From assembly GCA_027037535.1 (NCBI GenBank), contig JALVZQ010000008.1, forward strand, positions 235,962 through 299,961: a stretch of DNA of 64,000 nt. Reading direction: 5' to 3'. A program made the position numbers and the translations under genes. This document shows positions 46,233-54,335 of this stretch, one piece after another. The DNA is from Acidilobaceae archaeon (lineage in GTDB: Archaea > Thermoproteota > Thermoprotei_A > Sulfolobales > Acidilobaceae). Every line of letters begins with the position of its first letter. The stretch's first letter is position 1. The notes beneath the pieces are model-generated. The model was not told the origin of the DNA, searched no databases, and saw nothing but the letters and a program-made list of their open reading frames with translations.

Positions 46233-47408
46233 GTGGAAAAAGAAAACAATAAGATGAAATGCCACCGCGATTACCGGATCAGCAGCATAGCAACGATCGA
46301 TGAGCTCTGCATAATTCGCGTAGAGATTAGCGGGTTAGAAATAAAGGGAGCAATTATAAAGACAGAGAAAATAACACCAGAAACAATCGGAGCCCTCCAA
46401 TACCTTAGAGTAGCTAAAGATCTTGATTTCCTAATAGTAGAACCTAGGGCTCAACCGAGCAAAGACTTGGCAGAGGCCCTTAAAGCATATGGTATTCGTA
46501 TTATAGGTAAAGAAGCCATAATAAAGGAAACCCTTCCCGAGGAAGTTTACACGGTACGACCACGCATTAGCATTGATGAGGCAAGAAAGATTTTCGAGAC
46601 AAGGATTAAGTCCTCGCTAAAAGGCGTCCTTGAGAGCATGCTTTACCATAGAAAGATAGAATTTCTGGGACACGTTTTAGCATATTATCCAATGAGATGT
46701 TACCAACTCCTCCTACATAGCCAATTAGAAGAAGCAAGCGAAATAGCAGCTGAAGAAGCAGAACTCTGCTTTGAACTCGCCACAGGATCCCTAGTTAAGC
46801 TCGAGGATGATAATCTTATTGTTGACACACGTATAGGACAGCTCGGCGAGCTAGAAGACGAAGTAATTTCTCTCATTACCTTGATAGGCGAGCGCGGTGA
46901 AATCTCACTAGACGAGATATCTGAGATCGTGGGATCCTCGGAGAAAGCCGAGATAATCGTTCAAATACTCTTAGACTACGGTATAATAGAGCGCGTTGGG
47001 CTAGAAAGATTCCAGCTAAAACCTCTAGAAGAGAAGATAAGCCACAAAGTCTTCACATATCTAAAAGAGAAAGGATATTTATCAAAAGGTAGACCTTCAA
47101 AGTGCTCGCTTGTGCTTGAGCCGGGAATAGACGTATCTAAGCTTGACAGACTTGTTAAAGCGTTTGGAAGAGTGACAAGGATAGCCTCCATATTTATACC
47201 AGTCTATATCGGAGTTTTCAAGAAAAAGCGTAATGAGCATTCGAGAGAGATAGTAGCAGTGATAGACGGGATATGGGGAGAAAGACTCGAAGATCTAGAA
47301 GAGCTCATTGCAAGTAGTAGGATGCTCTACAAGATCTACGAGATAATGAACGAGCTGATGAAAAAACAGGAAATTAAAACAGAAGAATGCTTAGAACAAA
47401 CAGACTAA
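46233..47408 (+). CDS. large unrecognised protein with central winged helix
   Basis: 391 residues, not recognised. The N-terminal 110 residues are alpha/beta (LRVAKDLDFLIVEPRAQPSKDLAEALKAYGIRIIGKEAI), with a layout like a degraded nuclease fold. A helical region of about 110-200 follows, then a winged helix at about 215-265 (ISLDEISEIVGSSEKAEIIVQILLDYGII), and a C-terminal region with a Lys-rich tail. Codon use is normal. It may act on DNA or in regulation. No neighbour helps. Confidence 0.65.
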   Translation: MEKENNKMKCHRDYRISSIATIDELCIIRVEISGLEIKGAIIKTEKITPETIGALQYLRVAKDLDFLIVEPRAQPSKDLAEALKAYGIRIIGKEAIIKETLPEEVYTVRPRISIDEARKIFETRIKSSLKGVLESMLYHRKIEFLGHVLAYYPMRCYQLLLHSQLEEASEIAAEEAELCFELATGSLVKLEDDNLIVDTRIGQLGELEDEVISLITLIGERGEISLDEISEIVGSSEKAEIIVQILLDYGIIERVGLERFQLKPLEEKISHKVFTYLKEKGYLSKGRPSKCSLVLEPGIDVSKLDRLVKAFGRVTRIASIFIPVYIGVFKKKRNEHSREIVAVIDGIWGERLEDLEELIASSRMLYKIYEIMNELMKKQEIKTEECLEQTD

Positions 47409-47470
47409 ATATCTTTCTAGGCTTCCAGCAAATTTTAGCCCTTAAATTCATAACCGAATATCATAGTCTC

Positions 47471-47545
47471 GGGCGATGATAGACCCCTAGCCTGTTGAGG
47501 GCTCTATAAGCCCGATGAGGATTATGTCGAGCCGGTCTTGAGCCC
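47471..47545 (+). ncRNA. C/D box small RNA, weak candidate
   Basis: Stem GGGC (47471-47474) / GCCC (47542-47545) encloses box C GCGATGA, D' TTGA (47495-47498), C' CCGATGA (47512-47518) and D TTGA (47538-47541). All boxes carry the same single change, U to C in box C and C to U in box D; both still allow the kink-turn pairs. Guides are 15 and 19 bases. No match in the visible 16S rRNA. Confidence 0.35.
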
Positions 47546-47592
47546 CTCATTCCAAATCTCAAGGATTCTACAAAATGCTCATTGGTTGAGGA

Positions 47593-47669
47593 TGTGCCCC
47601 GCCTCACCGTTCCGCGATCATCTTCATTCCCGGGCTTCCGGGTCTCCGCGGACGTGAGACCGGCGGGGC
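47593..47669 (-). ncRNA. H/ACA guide RNA hairpin
   Basis: Read on the minus strand: lower stem GCCCCGCC / GGCGGGGC (8 perfect pairs), pocket strands GGTCTCACG and ACGGTGA, upper stem TCCGCG / CGCGGA, a kink-turn-like internal loop (GAGA opposite AATGAAGATGAT), and a capped stem CCCGG / CCGGG. ACA (47595-47593) follows the lower stem directly. The pocket is 15 bases above ACA, the spacing required of archaeal H/ACA RNAs. The pocket strands can pair with ACCG-UC-GUGAGAC, a sequence of the conserved peptidyl-transferase region of 23S rRNA, predicting a pseudouridine at its U (about U2593, E. coli numbering). Confidence 0.7.
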
Positions 47670-47753
47670 CATTTGATTATTAAGTCCCCGGGGAAAGTGT
47701 TTATTTTTGCCTCCAGTAAACGAAGGCTACATGGGATACAGCAGGTGTAGTAG

Positions 47754-48380
47754 ATGGGAGAGAACTCGAACTATGCAGACCTAGCACTGAACGCTATGCA
47801 GGAAATCGCCAAGTTTATCAGTGATGCGTCTAAGGCAATCGACCCTGGCCAGGTCGAGAGGTTCCTAGATGTTCTAGTAGAGGCCTACGCGAGTCCAAAA
47901 AGAAAAGTCCTCGTAATGGGAGCAGGAAGAAGTGGTCTTGTGGGAAGAGCCTTCGCGATGAGACTATTACATATGGGATTCAACTCATATGTCTTAGGCG
48001 AAACAATAGTTCCAAGCGTCAATAAAGGCGATGTTGTAATTGCTATTTCTGGATCGGGTAGGACAAAGATAATTGTTACTGCAGCTGAAACGGCTAAGCA
48101 GGTCGGCGCTACGGTCGTAGCGATAACGACCTATCCAGATAGTCCCCTTGGGCAGCTTGCCGATATAGTGGTAAGAGTTCCGGGTAGGACCAAGAGTACA
48201 AAGATGGACGACTACTTTGCAAGACAGATACTGGGTATACACGAACCATTTGCTCCGCTTGGAACCCTATTCGAGGACACGGCACTTGTATTCCTTGACG
48301 GCATAATATATAGTCTAATGGTTAAGCTAGGAGTTTCAGAAGACCAGATGAGGATGAGGCATGCCAACGTTGAACTTTAA
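47754..48380 (+). CDS. hxlB: 6-phospho-3-hexuloisomerase
   Basis: SIS-domain isomerase converting 3-hexulose-6-phosphate and fructose-6-phosphate. In archaea it works in reverse of the RuMP pathway to make pentose phosphates. 208 residues: [20 protein letters not shown], the SIS strand [12 protein letters not shown], and [23 protein letters not shown]. The partner synthase is not in the window. Its 3' end overlaps the start of the radical SAM gene by 20 bases. Confidence 0.92.
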   Translation: MGENSNYADLALNAMQEIAKFISDASKAIDPGQVERFLDVLVEAYASPKRKVLVMGAGRSGLVGRAFAMRLLHMGFNSYVLGETIVPSVNKGDVVIAISGSGRTKIIVTAAETAKQVGATVVAITTYPDSPLGQLADIVVRVPGRTKSTKMDDYFARQILGIHEPFAPLGTLFEDTALVFLDGIIYSLMVKLGVSEDQMRMRHANVEL

Positions 48381-49291
48381 GGGTAGCCACCGCCTACTCA
48401 AACCCTTTCGATCCTTGGAATAGTCCTCTCTGTACATGTCCCTTCAAACTAAGTCTCAATCCATACACCGGATGCAGTTTTAAATGTCTATATTGCTACG
48501 CTACGGCATATATAGGGCTCCGCGACAGTTCCCCAAAGAAGAACTTTGTAAAAAGACTAAAACGCGATCTCACAAAGTATAGTCCCGAAATACCAATAAA
48601 TATTGGTACTAGTAGCGACCCCTACCCTCCGGAAGAAGCATATTATCTGCTCACAAGATCCGCGTTAGAGATTCTTATACCGCTAGGAAGAAGAATTCTC
48701 ATAACAACAAAAGGCACATTATATGCGGTCAGAGACCTAGAACTCATAAAAAAGGGGAATGCAGCGGTTACGCCGACAATTACCACTATACATTCCAGTA
48801 TTTCATATCTCTTAGAGCCGGGTGCCCCGTCTCCGGAGAAGAGGATAGAGGCGGCGAAAAACGCGGTAAATAATGAAGTACCTGTGGGCGTAAGAATAGA
48901 TCCAATTATACCGTATGTGAACGATGACCCATACGATATAGAGGAGCTCGTAGGACAGCTAGCAGATATCGGTATTAGGTTTATTGTAACGTCAACTTAT
49001 AAAGCTAGACCAGACAACTTTGCCAGGCTACTCGGTTCTCTAGGATCAAATATCGCGAAAAGGCTCCGGAAACTTTATAGTAGTGGTGAGTATGTGCAAG
49101 GTTATAGATATCTCCCTAAAAAGCTTAGAATAAACTTGCTCCGCCCAGTTATCGAGTCCGCAAAATACTATGGCCTCGAATATGCAGTATGCAGAGAGGG
49201 CCTCTACGGAAAGGAATGGTTCAATGCTGGTTCCTGCGACGGTACTCATCTAATACCTAGAAGAATCCAGCCCCGGGGTCTATTTCAATGA
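48361..49291 (+). CDS. SplB-like radical SAM protein, frameshifted near its N-terminus
   Basis: About 309 residues if a shift is allowed. The iron-sulfur motif Cys-SFK-Cys-LY-Cys (codons at 48473, 48485 and 48494) lies in [16 protein letters not shown], the signature of spore-photoproduct-lyase-like (COG1533) proteins. This frame has no ATG, GTG or TTG between the in-frame TGA at 48371 and the motif. A start ATG at 48361 is in the neighbouring frame and reads [16 protein letters not shown]. Removing one T from the TTT at 48406-48408 joins both parts to [16 protein letters not shown], the family sequence. It is therefore a one-base insertion: sequencing error, mutation, or programmed +1 shift. 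Overlaps the next gene by ATGA. Confidence 0.8.
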
Positions 49292-50208
49292 TGTGCCTTG
49301 ATTCCTGCATAATAGAGGCTTCGGTCAACGGAGAGATATCATACTACTATGTTAGAGGATATGAGCATCCAATCACAGGATACATTGTGGAACCCTACAT
49401 GAGGGATAGATGTAGAAAAATCCGTGGGAGAGTCTCATTATGTGAGAATCCCATATGTAGATACATTCCATACTTTGGTAGGCGAATACCTATATTGGAG
49501 AAAAAGTTAATAGTATCAACAGTGAATCCTTCTTCATCTTATTCTCAAAATAAGAATCGCCTTCCCAGAAGTATAAGAGAGTTACTTGACATTTTGGAAT
49601 CATATGGGCTCGGTCTAACCGGCTCGTGGGCTCTCGGCTGTGAGAGAAAGGAAAGCGACGTAGATCTAGTAGTTATTAATTATGACGAAGAATTATTCAA
49701 AATGCTGGAATCATATAAGAGGAAAGGAAAAATACGCCAGTGTAGATTCCGGGAAATTATTTCTAGGAGGAGAAAAAACGACATCTCAACTAATAATAAT
49801 AAAATTAATAATAGCCTCCTAGACTCATGCTTTAACACAATTCCATACACGTTAAGAGTCTTGAGAAGTTCTTCGATAACAACAATCATAGAATGGAGAC
49901 AACGATACATAGATTACGGAGAAATAATGCTACAAGCAATAATTAAAGACCCAGGGATAGAGGCATATCTTATCCCGGCCAGATATATCCTAGCTAATGC
50001 TAGAATAATAGAATCTTCCGAGGATCTACCAGATAACTGGCATACAGAGCCTATTATCCTAGAAACCTGGAGGACACGGTATGCTGAGCTCACCCAGGGT
50101 CGTTATCTGATTAGGGGTAGACTCCACTACGACATATGGAGGTCTCAGTGGATAATTACGCCTGACTGGGAGGGTGGAATATGGTGTATGCATATCGAGA
50201 AGATCTAA
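49288..50208 (+). CDS. nucleotidyltransferase-like protein, first of a tandem pair
   Basis: 306 residues. Residues 1-90: a beta-rich N-terminal domain (ISYYYVRGYEHPITGY ... GRRIPILEKK). Residues about 100-180: a polymerase-beta-type nucleotidyltransferase fold with Gly-Ser (GSWALG, 112-117) and Asp-Val-Asp (124-126). Then a loop of many Asn/Lys, and a C-terminal beta domain (GRYLIRGRLHYDIWRSQWI). Third acidic residue not clear. ATGA overlap with the radical SAM gene, and 28-base overlap with the paralogue downstream. AT-rich insertion (STNNNKINN) may be a recent addition. Confidence 0.75.
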   Translation: MMCLDSCIIEASVNGEISYYYVRGYEHPITGYIVEPYMRDRCRKIRGRVSLCENPICRYIPYFGRRIPILEKKLIVSTVNPSSSYSQNKNRLPRSIRELLDILESYGLGLTGSWALGCERKESDVDLVVINYDEELFKMLESYKRKGKIRQCRFREIISRRRKNDISTNNNKINNSLLDSCFNTIPYTLRVLRSSSITTIIEWRQRYIDYGEIMLQAIIKDPGIEAYLIPARYILANARIIESSEDLPDNWHTEPIILETWRTRYAELTQGRYLIRGRLHYDIWRSQWIITPDWEGGIWCMHIEKI

Positions 50209-51149
50209 GATGTAGCTATGGCGAAGTGGTAATGACCAGATCCCTTATACTTGGTCAGACTCTCGGATTACCAGCGCCTAACGGTTATTGTGTATTTATG
50301 CCTAAGTACAAGGTGTGTAATTCTACAAGTCCGTGGCGTCTGAGAAGTGTTAGTCTCTGCAGAGTAATCAGGGGGTATGGCCCCGTAGGAATAGTAAGAG
50401 CCGTCAGGAGATCAAATATAAAGATGGAAACCGTTGACTTGTATGGAGGGCAAATACCTATAATACGAGTTGAAGAGATATTCTTCAAAATTACTCCTAA
50501 AGAAGCGATAAAGAGAATAATCAGCGGTGAGATACAGGACTCTGAGAGAAACATACAGGGTATTTTGAAGAAAATACTGGATGATTCTGGACTCTCGATA
50601 GAAGATGTTGGTGTAACTGGTTCATATGCCGGTGGATATTTTCATAAGGATTCTGACCTTGATATCGTCGTTTACGGATCCGAGAACGTCAAAGTGATGT
50701 ACGAAGTGTTCGTCGAGAAATACGGTTTTAAGAATAATCCTGAAGCAGTTATTCAGAGAAAACTTCTCGGAGGAGTTATTGTAAAGCCGATGATATCCCT
50801 TTCTTGGAGAAGAGGGGAAGCCTGGTCAAACAACGATAGAGTCCATGCGACATGGATAGGATACGATGTTGAAAACATAATTCGTCTAGCTAAGATAATA
50901 GAAGGAAGACCCCCCGTAAAAAGAGTGTCTGTTAACTCTATTGTTGAGCCTGGTCAAATAACAGCCCTTACATATCCTCCCTGGATAACAACTAGAGATT
51001 GTAGAATTATCGTCTCGTACGAGTACAATGTCGGAGAAATATTCTATAGAGGAGGCAGAATTACGGTTTCTGGACTAGCATCCGAAAAAGGAGAAGTAGT
51101 GTATCTAGGACTGACAGAATGTCCTGGAGAGATCTCGGTTCACGATTAA
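50181..51149 (+). CDS. nucleotidyltransferase-like protein, second of a tandem pair
   Basis: 322 residues, same three-part layout as the protein before it: N-terminal beta domain (YGGQIPIIRVEEIFFKITPKE), nucleotidyltransferase centre GVTGSYAGGYFHKDSDLDIVV (Gly-Ser 147-148; Asp159 and Asp161), and the C-terminal beta domain RIIVSYEYNVGEIFYRGGRITVSGL. Here the catalytic centre looks more complete. Together with the radical SAM gene it makes a three-gene cassette. Known only as a predicted nucleotidyltransferase. Substrate (DNA, RNA or small molecule) unknown. Confidence 0.78.
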   Translation: MVYAYREDLRCSYGEVVMTRSLILGQTLGLPAPNGYCVFMPKYKVCNSTSPWRLRSVSLCRVIRGYGPVGIVRAVRRSNIKMETVDLYGGQIPIIRVEEIFFKITPKEAIKRIISGEIQDSERNIQGILKKILDDSGLSIEDVGVTGSYAGGYFHKDSDLDIVVYGSENVKVMYEVFVEKYGFKNNPEAVIQRKLLGGVIVKPMISLSWRRGEAWSNNDRVHATWIGYDVENIIRLAKIIEGRPPVKRVSVNSIVEPGQITALTYPPWITTRDCRIIVSYEYNVGEIFYRGGRITVSGLASEKGEVVYLGLTECPGEISVHD

Positions 51150-51160
51150 GATCTCCGATA

Positions 51161-51520
51161 TTAGTTTTTCTTAGGTGTGGGCTGTGTAGCTGACAGGAGA
51201 TCTATGGTTTTCTCTAAAAATTGTTTTTTCTCTATGGGGTCTTCTGTAGCTATGGCCTTAACCAAATAGGATAGTATCTTGTAAAGTCTGGCGATTTCAT
51301 ATGAGTTTTGCGTGACCCTCGACGAGAGATTGTTAACATTAGCGTTTATTGAGTCTATTAGTAGTTCAAGAACTAGCAGTAGCTCGTCTAAATCGCCAGC
51401 GTGGTGGTGATGGTGATGGTGGTCATGCGCGTGGCTTTCTTCTACTTCTTGAACTATTTGATGTATATCTTCTGCTTTCTTTGGAAGAGTCATTCTCTTG
51501 CGTTTTTTTCGTTCGCTCAT
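51161..51520 (-). CDS. histidine-rich protein, unknown
   Basis: 119 residues. A basic N-terminus (KKRKRMTLPKK), then HAHDHHHHHHHAGD at about 30-43, and two helices (LLLVLELLIDSINANVNNLSS and a second) which could dimerise. The His cluster would bind nickel, zinc or cobalt. No membrane segment. GTGCAGGAAG precedes ATG. Could be a metal store or buffer. The family is not known to me. Confidence 0.7.
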   Translation of the reverse strand: MSERKKRKRMTLPKKAEDIHQIVQEVEESHAHDHHHHHHHAGDLDELLLVLELLIDSINANVNNLSSRVTQNSYEIARLYKILSYLVKAIATEDPIEKKQFLEKTIDLLSATQPTPKKN

Positions 51521-51715
51521 TCTTCCTGCACCTAATTGTACCGTATTTAGTGGAGTGGTTTTTTACGAGAGTTAAAAGCTCTATGTATTTGGTGATATAA
51601 ATTATATAATTTAAATAAACAGTATCAGTTGATCTGGCCAGGATTCAAGACTGATAGTCAATACTATTATAGATGGTACAAATTACTTTATTATAAGGTG
51701 GATATGGTGGTTGAA

Positions 51716-51976
51716 ATGAAGGATAAGTTATTGAACCCGAAACTGATAGAGCTAGAAGGAATGGCCATGGTTGGTCAGGTAAAAAAGATATCTATGGAGC
51801 CATGCGAAGACTCCAGATTTCCAAAAGAGTGGAAACGTCTACGTGCCATACTAGAGGAGGGTACTATTTATGAAACTGGATGTATGGATCCTGAATCCGC
51901 AAAGAGGAACTATATGGTTCTTACCTTGTATATTAGAAATTGGTCGAAAGATATACTGAGAGAGGAGAAGGAATAA
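51716..51976 (+). CDS. small protein, unknown
   Basis: 86 residues from ATG 51716 (MKDKLLNPKL), chosen because GGTGG ends six bases before it; the open frame continues upstream to 51629 and an ATG at 51704 is the alternative. Contains two Cys (EPCEDS, TGCMD), basic C-terminal helix. No family recognised. Confidence 0.6.
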   Translation: MKDKLLNPKLIELEGMAMVGQVKKISMEPCEDSRFPKEWKRLRAILEEGTIYETGCMDPESAKRNYMVLTLYIRNWSKDILREEKE

Positions 51977-52001
51977 TTATTACAATTTATTAAAAAGGTT
52001 T

Positions 52002-52060
52002 TGGTCGATGATGTATGGTATTACCGCTGACCTTGTGATGAGTAGGGCTGCCTGAGACCA
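52002..52060 (+). ncRNA. C/D box small RNA guiding 2'-O-methylation in the 16S rRNA 530 loop
   Basis: Textbook layout in 59 bases: stem TGGTC (52002-52006) / GACCA (52056-52060), box C CGATGA (52006-52011), D' CTGA (52027-52030), C' GTGATGA (52035-52041), D CTGA (52052-52055). The D' guide TGGTATTACCG is perfectly complementary, over 11 bases, to CGGTAATACCA in the 16S rRNA of this window (63979-63989). The fifth-base rule predicts methylation of the A at 63983 (A532 in E. coli numbering). The D guide (GTAGGGCTGC) has no target in the visible 16S. AT-rich promoter-like sequence is directly upstream. Confidence 0.85.
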
Positions 52061-52101
52061 TGGAATAATTTTATAATTGTTATTAATAAAAATTATTAGA
52101 G

Positions 52102-52533
52102 CTACATCTTGACAAGGATCCGTGACGGAATCCCATTCTCATATATTACTTCAAGTGCTAGATCTATGTCGCCCAGTCTCACTAGTGGATCCATGTCTTT
52201 TCTTACTCTTTCCAGAGCTATTATTCTATTTTGGAGGCTTCTCACAACATCGACGAGTATGTCGAACTCCTGCTTAGGAGTAGGGTTGATTATAGCCTTA
52301 GCCTGGCCGAGAGGTATCTCGGTACCTCCAAGCTTTCCTCCGCCTGCAGTAGAGAGTAGATTTTCTAGTTTAACGAGTACTTCTGCTTTTGCCTTGGCAC
52401 TCTCAAGTCTCCTGAGCAGCTCTCCTAGCTCACCCTTTAGTCTAGTTATCTCTGCGTCGAGCTCCTTAATTAGGTCTCCGACACTCGAATACCTCTTTAT
52501 GTCGAGAAGTTTGGTTTGTCCTGTCGCCGCCAT
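52102..52533 (-). CDS. coiled-coil protein, unknown
   Basis: 143 residues from ATG 52533 (MAATGQTKLL), chosen because GGGAGGG lies upstream; the frame is open to 52584. Residues 20-60 form a strong coiled coil (DLIKELDAEITRLKGELGELLRRLESAKAKAEVL), followed by a Gly-rich turn (TAGGGKLGG), a second helix pair and a short strand. Shape resembles prefoldin or structural subunits, but no family is recognised. Confidence 0.65.
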   Translation of the reverse strand: MAATGQTKLLDIKRYSSVGDLIKELDAEITRLKGELGELLRRLESAKAKAEVLVKLENLLSTAGGGKLGGTEIPLGQAKAIINPTPKQEFDILVDVVRSLQNRIIALERVRKDMDPLVRLGDIDLALEVIYENGIPSRILVKM

Positions 52534-52671
52534 TCTTTGAACCCTCCCAATATCCTTTCTAATCATTATTTTATGGTGTGTCATTCGTTATTTTAGTTTT
52601 AATGATATAAATCAAGAACGGGGGTTACATAGGAGAATAAAGTGTCTAACTGATAAAGGGGTGTTAGGCTA

Positions 52672-53025
52672 ATGCGAGGCAAGATAATTGATCCAAGAGA
52701 GATAGCAGAGAGGTTTGCCAGATCTTTATCGTCTAGTCTTCATGCTTTCATATTTGATTCGTCTTTGATCGATTCAAGCATAGTGTCTAGAATAGTGGCG
52801 GTTTCTGGAACGGACCAGTATCTGAGGAGGTTTGTTAAGGATAACGTGGTTGTCTACGTGTTAGATATTTTTAAGCTAGAAAAAAGATGCAGAATGGAGA
52901 CATGCAGGAATGTTCCTAGGGAACGCTATAGGATTTGCTTGTCTGAGTGCTTGAAGAAACAAACCGATGATATGGCTAGAGTTGTTGCTCAGAGTATAAT
53001 GGAGGCTATTGATCTTTTAGGATGA
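52672..53025 (+). CDS. small protein upstream of ZPR1, unknown
   Basis: 117 residues, alpha/beta, with three Cys in RCRMETCRNVPRERYRICLSECL (four in all), perhaps a metal site. ATG 52672. Overlaps the ZPR1 gene by ATGA, so coupled translation and shared task are likely. Family unknown. Confidence 0.65.
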   Translation: MRGKIIDPREIAERFARSLSSSLHAFIFDSSLIDSSIVSRIVAVSGTDQYLRRFVKDNVVVYVLDIFKLEKRCRMETCRNVPRERYRICLSECLKKQTDDMARVVAQSIMEAIDLLG

Positions 53026-53630
53026 GGGAAAGCATATTGGACGAGGATAAAATTGGAGAAGTAGAGTTGAGGGAGCCCGTTCTTCTATACAAGGATGTGC
53101 TTATATGTCCTTTGTGTGGGGAAAAATCCCTCGAAGTATCGTCATATTTGTATACTGTTGATTATTTTGGCAGGATATTGATAACTAGAGGTATATGCAC
53201 TAATTGTGGCTATAAGTTTAGAGATGTAAAGTTAGCTGAGCCAACGCGTCCTAAGAAGATTATCGTTTATGTCAGGGGAGAAAAACAGCTGAGATACTTG
53301 CTTGTTAAATCAGCATATGCTTATCTAGCAATATTAGAAAAAGGCTATGAGATGGTACCGGGTCCGGCAAGCACGGGTTTTATAACTACGGTTGAGGGAG
53401 TTCTTCTCAGGTTCCAGGAGGCTTTGTCGATTGCATGTAAGGACTCAGTTAATGAACGGTGCCGTGAGGAAGAGGAGTGGCTTAAGAGAGCTATTGATGG
53501 GTTAGAGAGATTTACGCTTGTTATATGTGATTATGAGGGTGCTTCTAAGGTTGTAGGGGATGATGTAGAGGAAGAACCGCTAGATGATTATTGTATTGGA
53601 AAGAAGCCTGAGTGGTTAGAGTTCCCGTAG
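53022..53630 (+). CDS. ZPR1-type zinc-finger protein
   Basis: 202 residues. The ZPR1 zinc finger CPLCGEKSLEV ... CTNCGYKFRDV (about 28-70) is followed by the beta A-domain (PKKIIVYVRGEKQLRYLLVKSAYAYLAILEKG; GPASTGFITTVEGVLLRF). Eukaryotic ZPR1 has two copies and assists eEF1A folding, and archaeal single-copy forms are less known. Pair with the preceding small gene. Confidence 0.9.
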   Translation: MRESILDEDKIGEVELREPVLLYKDVLICPLCGEKSLEVSSYLYTVDYFGRILITRGICTNCGYKFRDVKLAEPTRPKKIIVYVRGEKQLRYLLVKSAYAYLAILEKGYEMVPGPASTGFITTVEGVLLRFQEALSIACKDSVNERCREEEEWLKRAIDGLERFTLVICDYEGASKVVGDDVEEEPLDDYCIGKKPEWLEFP

Positions 53631-53651
53631 ATGTGTTTATTTTAATGAGCA

Positions 53652-54173
53652 TTACTCTACTTTAATTTCTGTCTCTTCTTTTGTTTCCTTCTTTTCCTTT
53701 TTCTTTAGCTTGATATCTAGTACTCCGTTCTTATATTTCGCGACTGCAGACTTGGGATCGACTTTTACCGGTAGCTCGATTTTCTTATAGTATTTCTTAC
53801 CGTTTTCGGCGCGGATCTCTACATAGTCTTCTGTTGCTTTAACCTTTATCTTCTCTTTTGGTATGCCAGGTAGCTCTGCTATTACCCATACTTCGTCGTC
53901 TGCATCTATTACATCTACTAGAGGCTCTATCTCTTCTGAGACTATGGTCTTACCAAGCTTTGTTCTTCTAATGTTTCCAAATTCTTCGACTCGTGGAACA
54001 CCGTCTGGACCAATAGTTATCCTTACTCCATAATAGTATGGTCCGCGTATGTTGGTACTTCCTTCGCGTAGAAGTCTCTCAAATTCTTCTTCAAAGCTCC
54101 TCATGGTGTCCTCGATATCTCTGATTATTTCGTCGAATATGTCGAATATGCTTCTTCGCTTTCTCCATTCCAT
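53652..54173 (-). CDS. hsp20: small heat shock protein Hsp20
   Basis: Alpha-crystallin-type chaperone, 174 codons. Start ATG 54173 (MEWRKRRSIF), strongly favoured because GGAGGTGAT lies five bases upstream; the open frame reaches 54224. The N-terminal helix (IFDEIIRDIEDTMRSFEEEFERLL), then the alpha-crystallin domain EPLVDVIDADDEVWVIAELPGI ... YKNGVLDIKLKKK. C-terminal tail is charged, without the I-x-I motif except EIKVE. Confidence 0.93.
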   Translation of the reverse strand: MEWRKRRSIFDIFDEIIRDIEDTMRSFEEEFERLLREGSTNIRGPYYYGVRITIGPDGVPRVEEFGNIRRTKLGKTIVSEEIEPLVDVIDADDEVWVIAELPGIPKEKIKVKATEDYVEIRAENGKKYYKKIELPVKVDPKSAVAKYKNGVLDIKLKKKEKKETKEETEIKVE

Positions 54174-54335
54174 TTCAATCACCTCCATTTTAGAAGAATA
54201 TAGTATTCTGGTGTACTTATTCATTTGGAGGAAAAACAGTTATCATACACATTTTTATCGAAGACCAATATTTATCTACGCTTAATACTGCATTTGAAAA
54301 GTGGTCTTACTAGTAGTCTAGATAGGGTGGAGATA

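Noticed and set aside
48370..48390. CTTTAAG at the end of hxlB as a prfB-like frameshift site into the radical SAM frame
   Set aside because: A +1 shift there leads to the frame that stops at 48421-48423, not the conserved frame, and a -1 shift has no good re-pairing.
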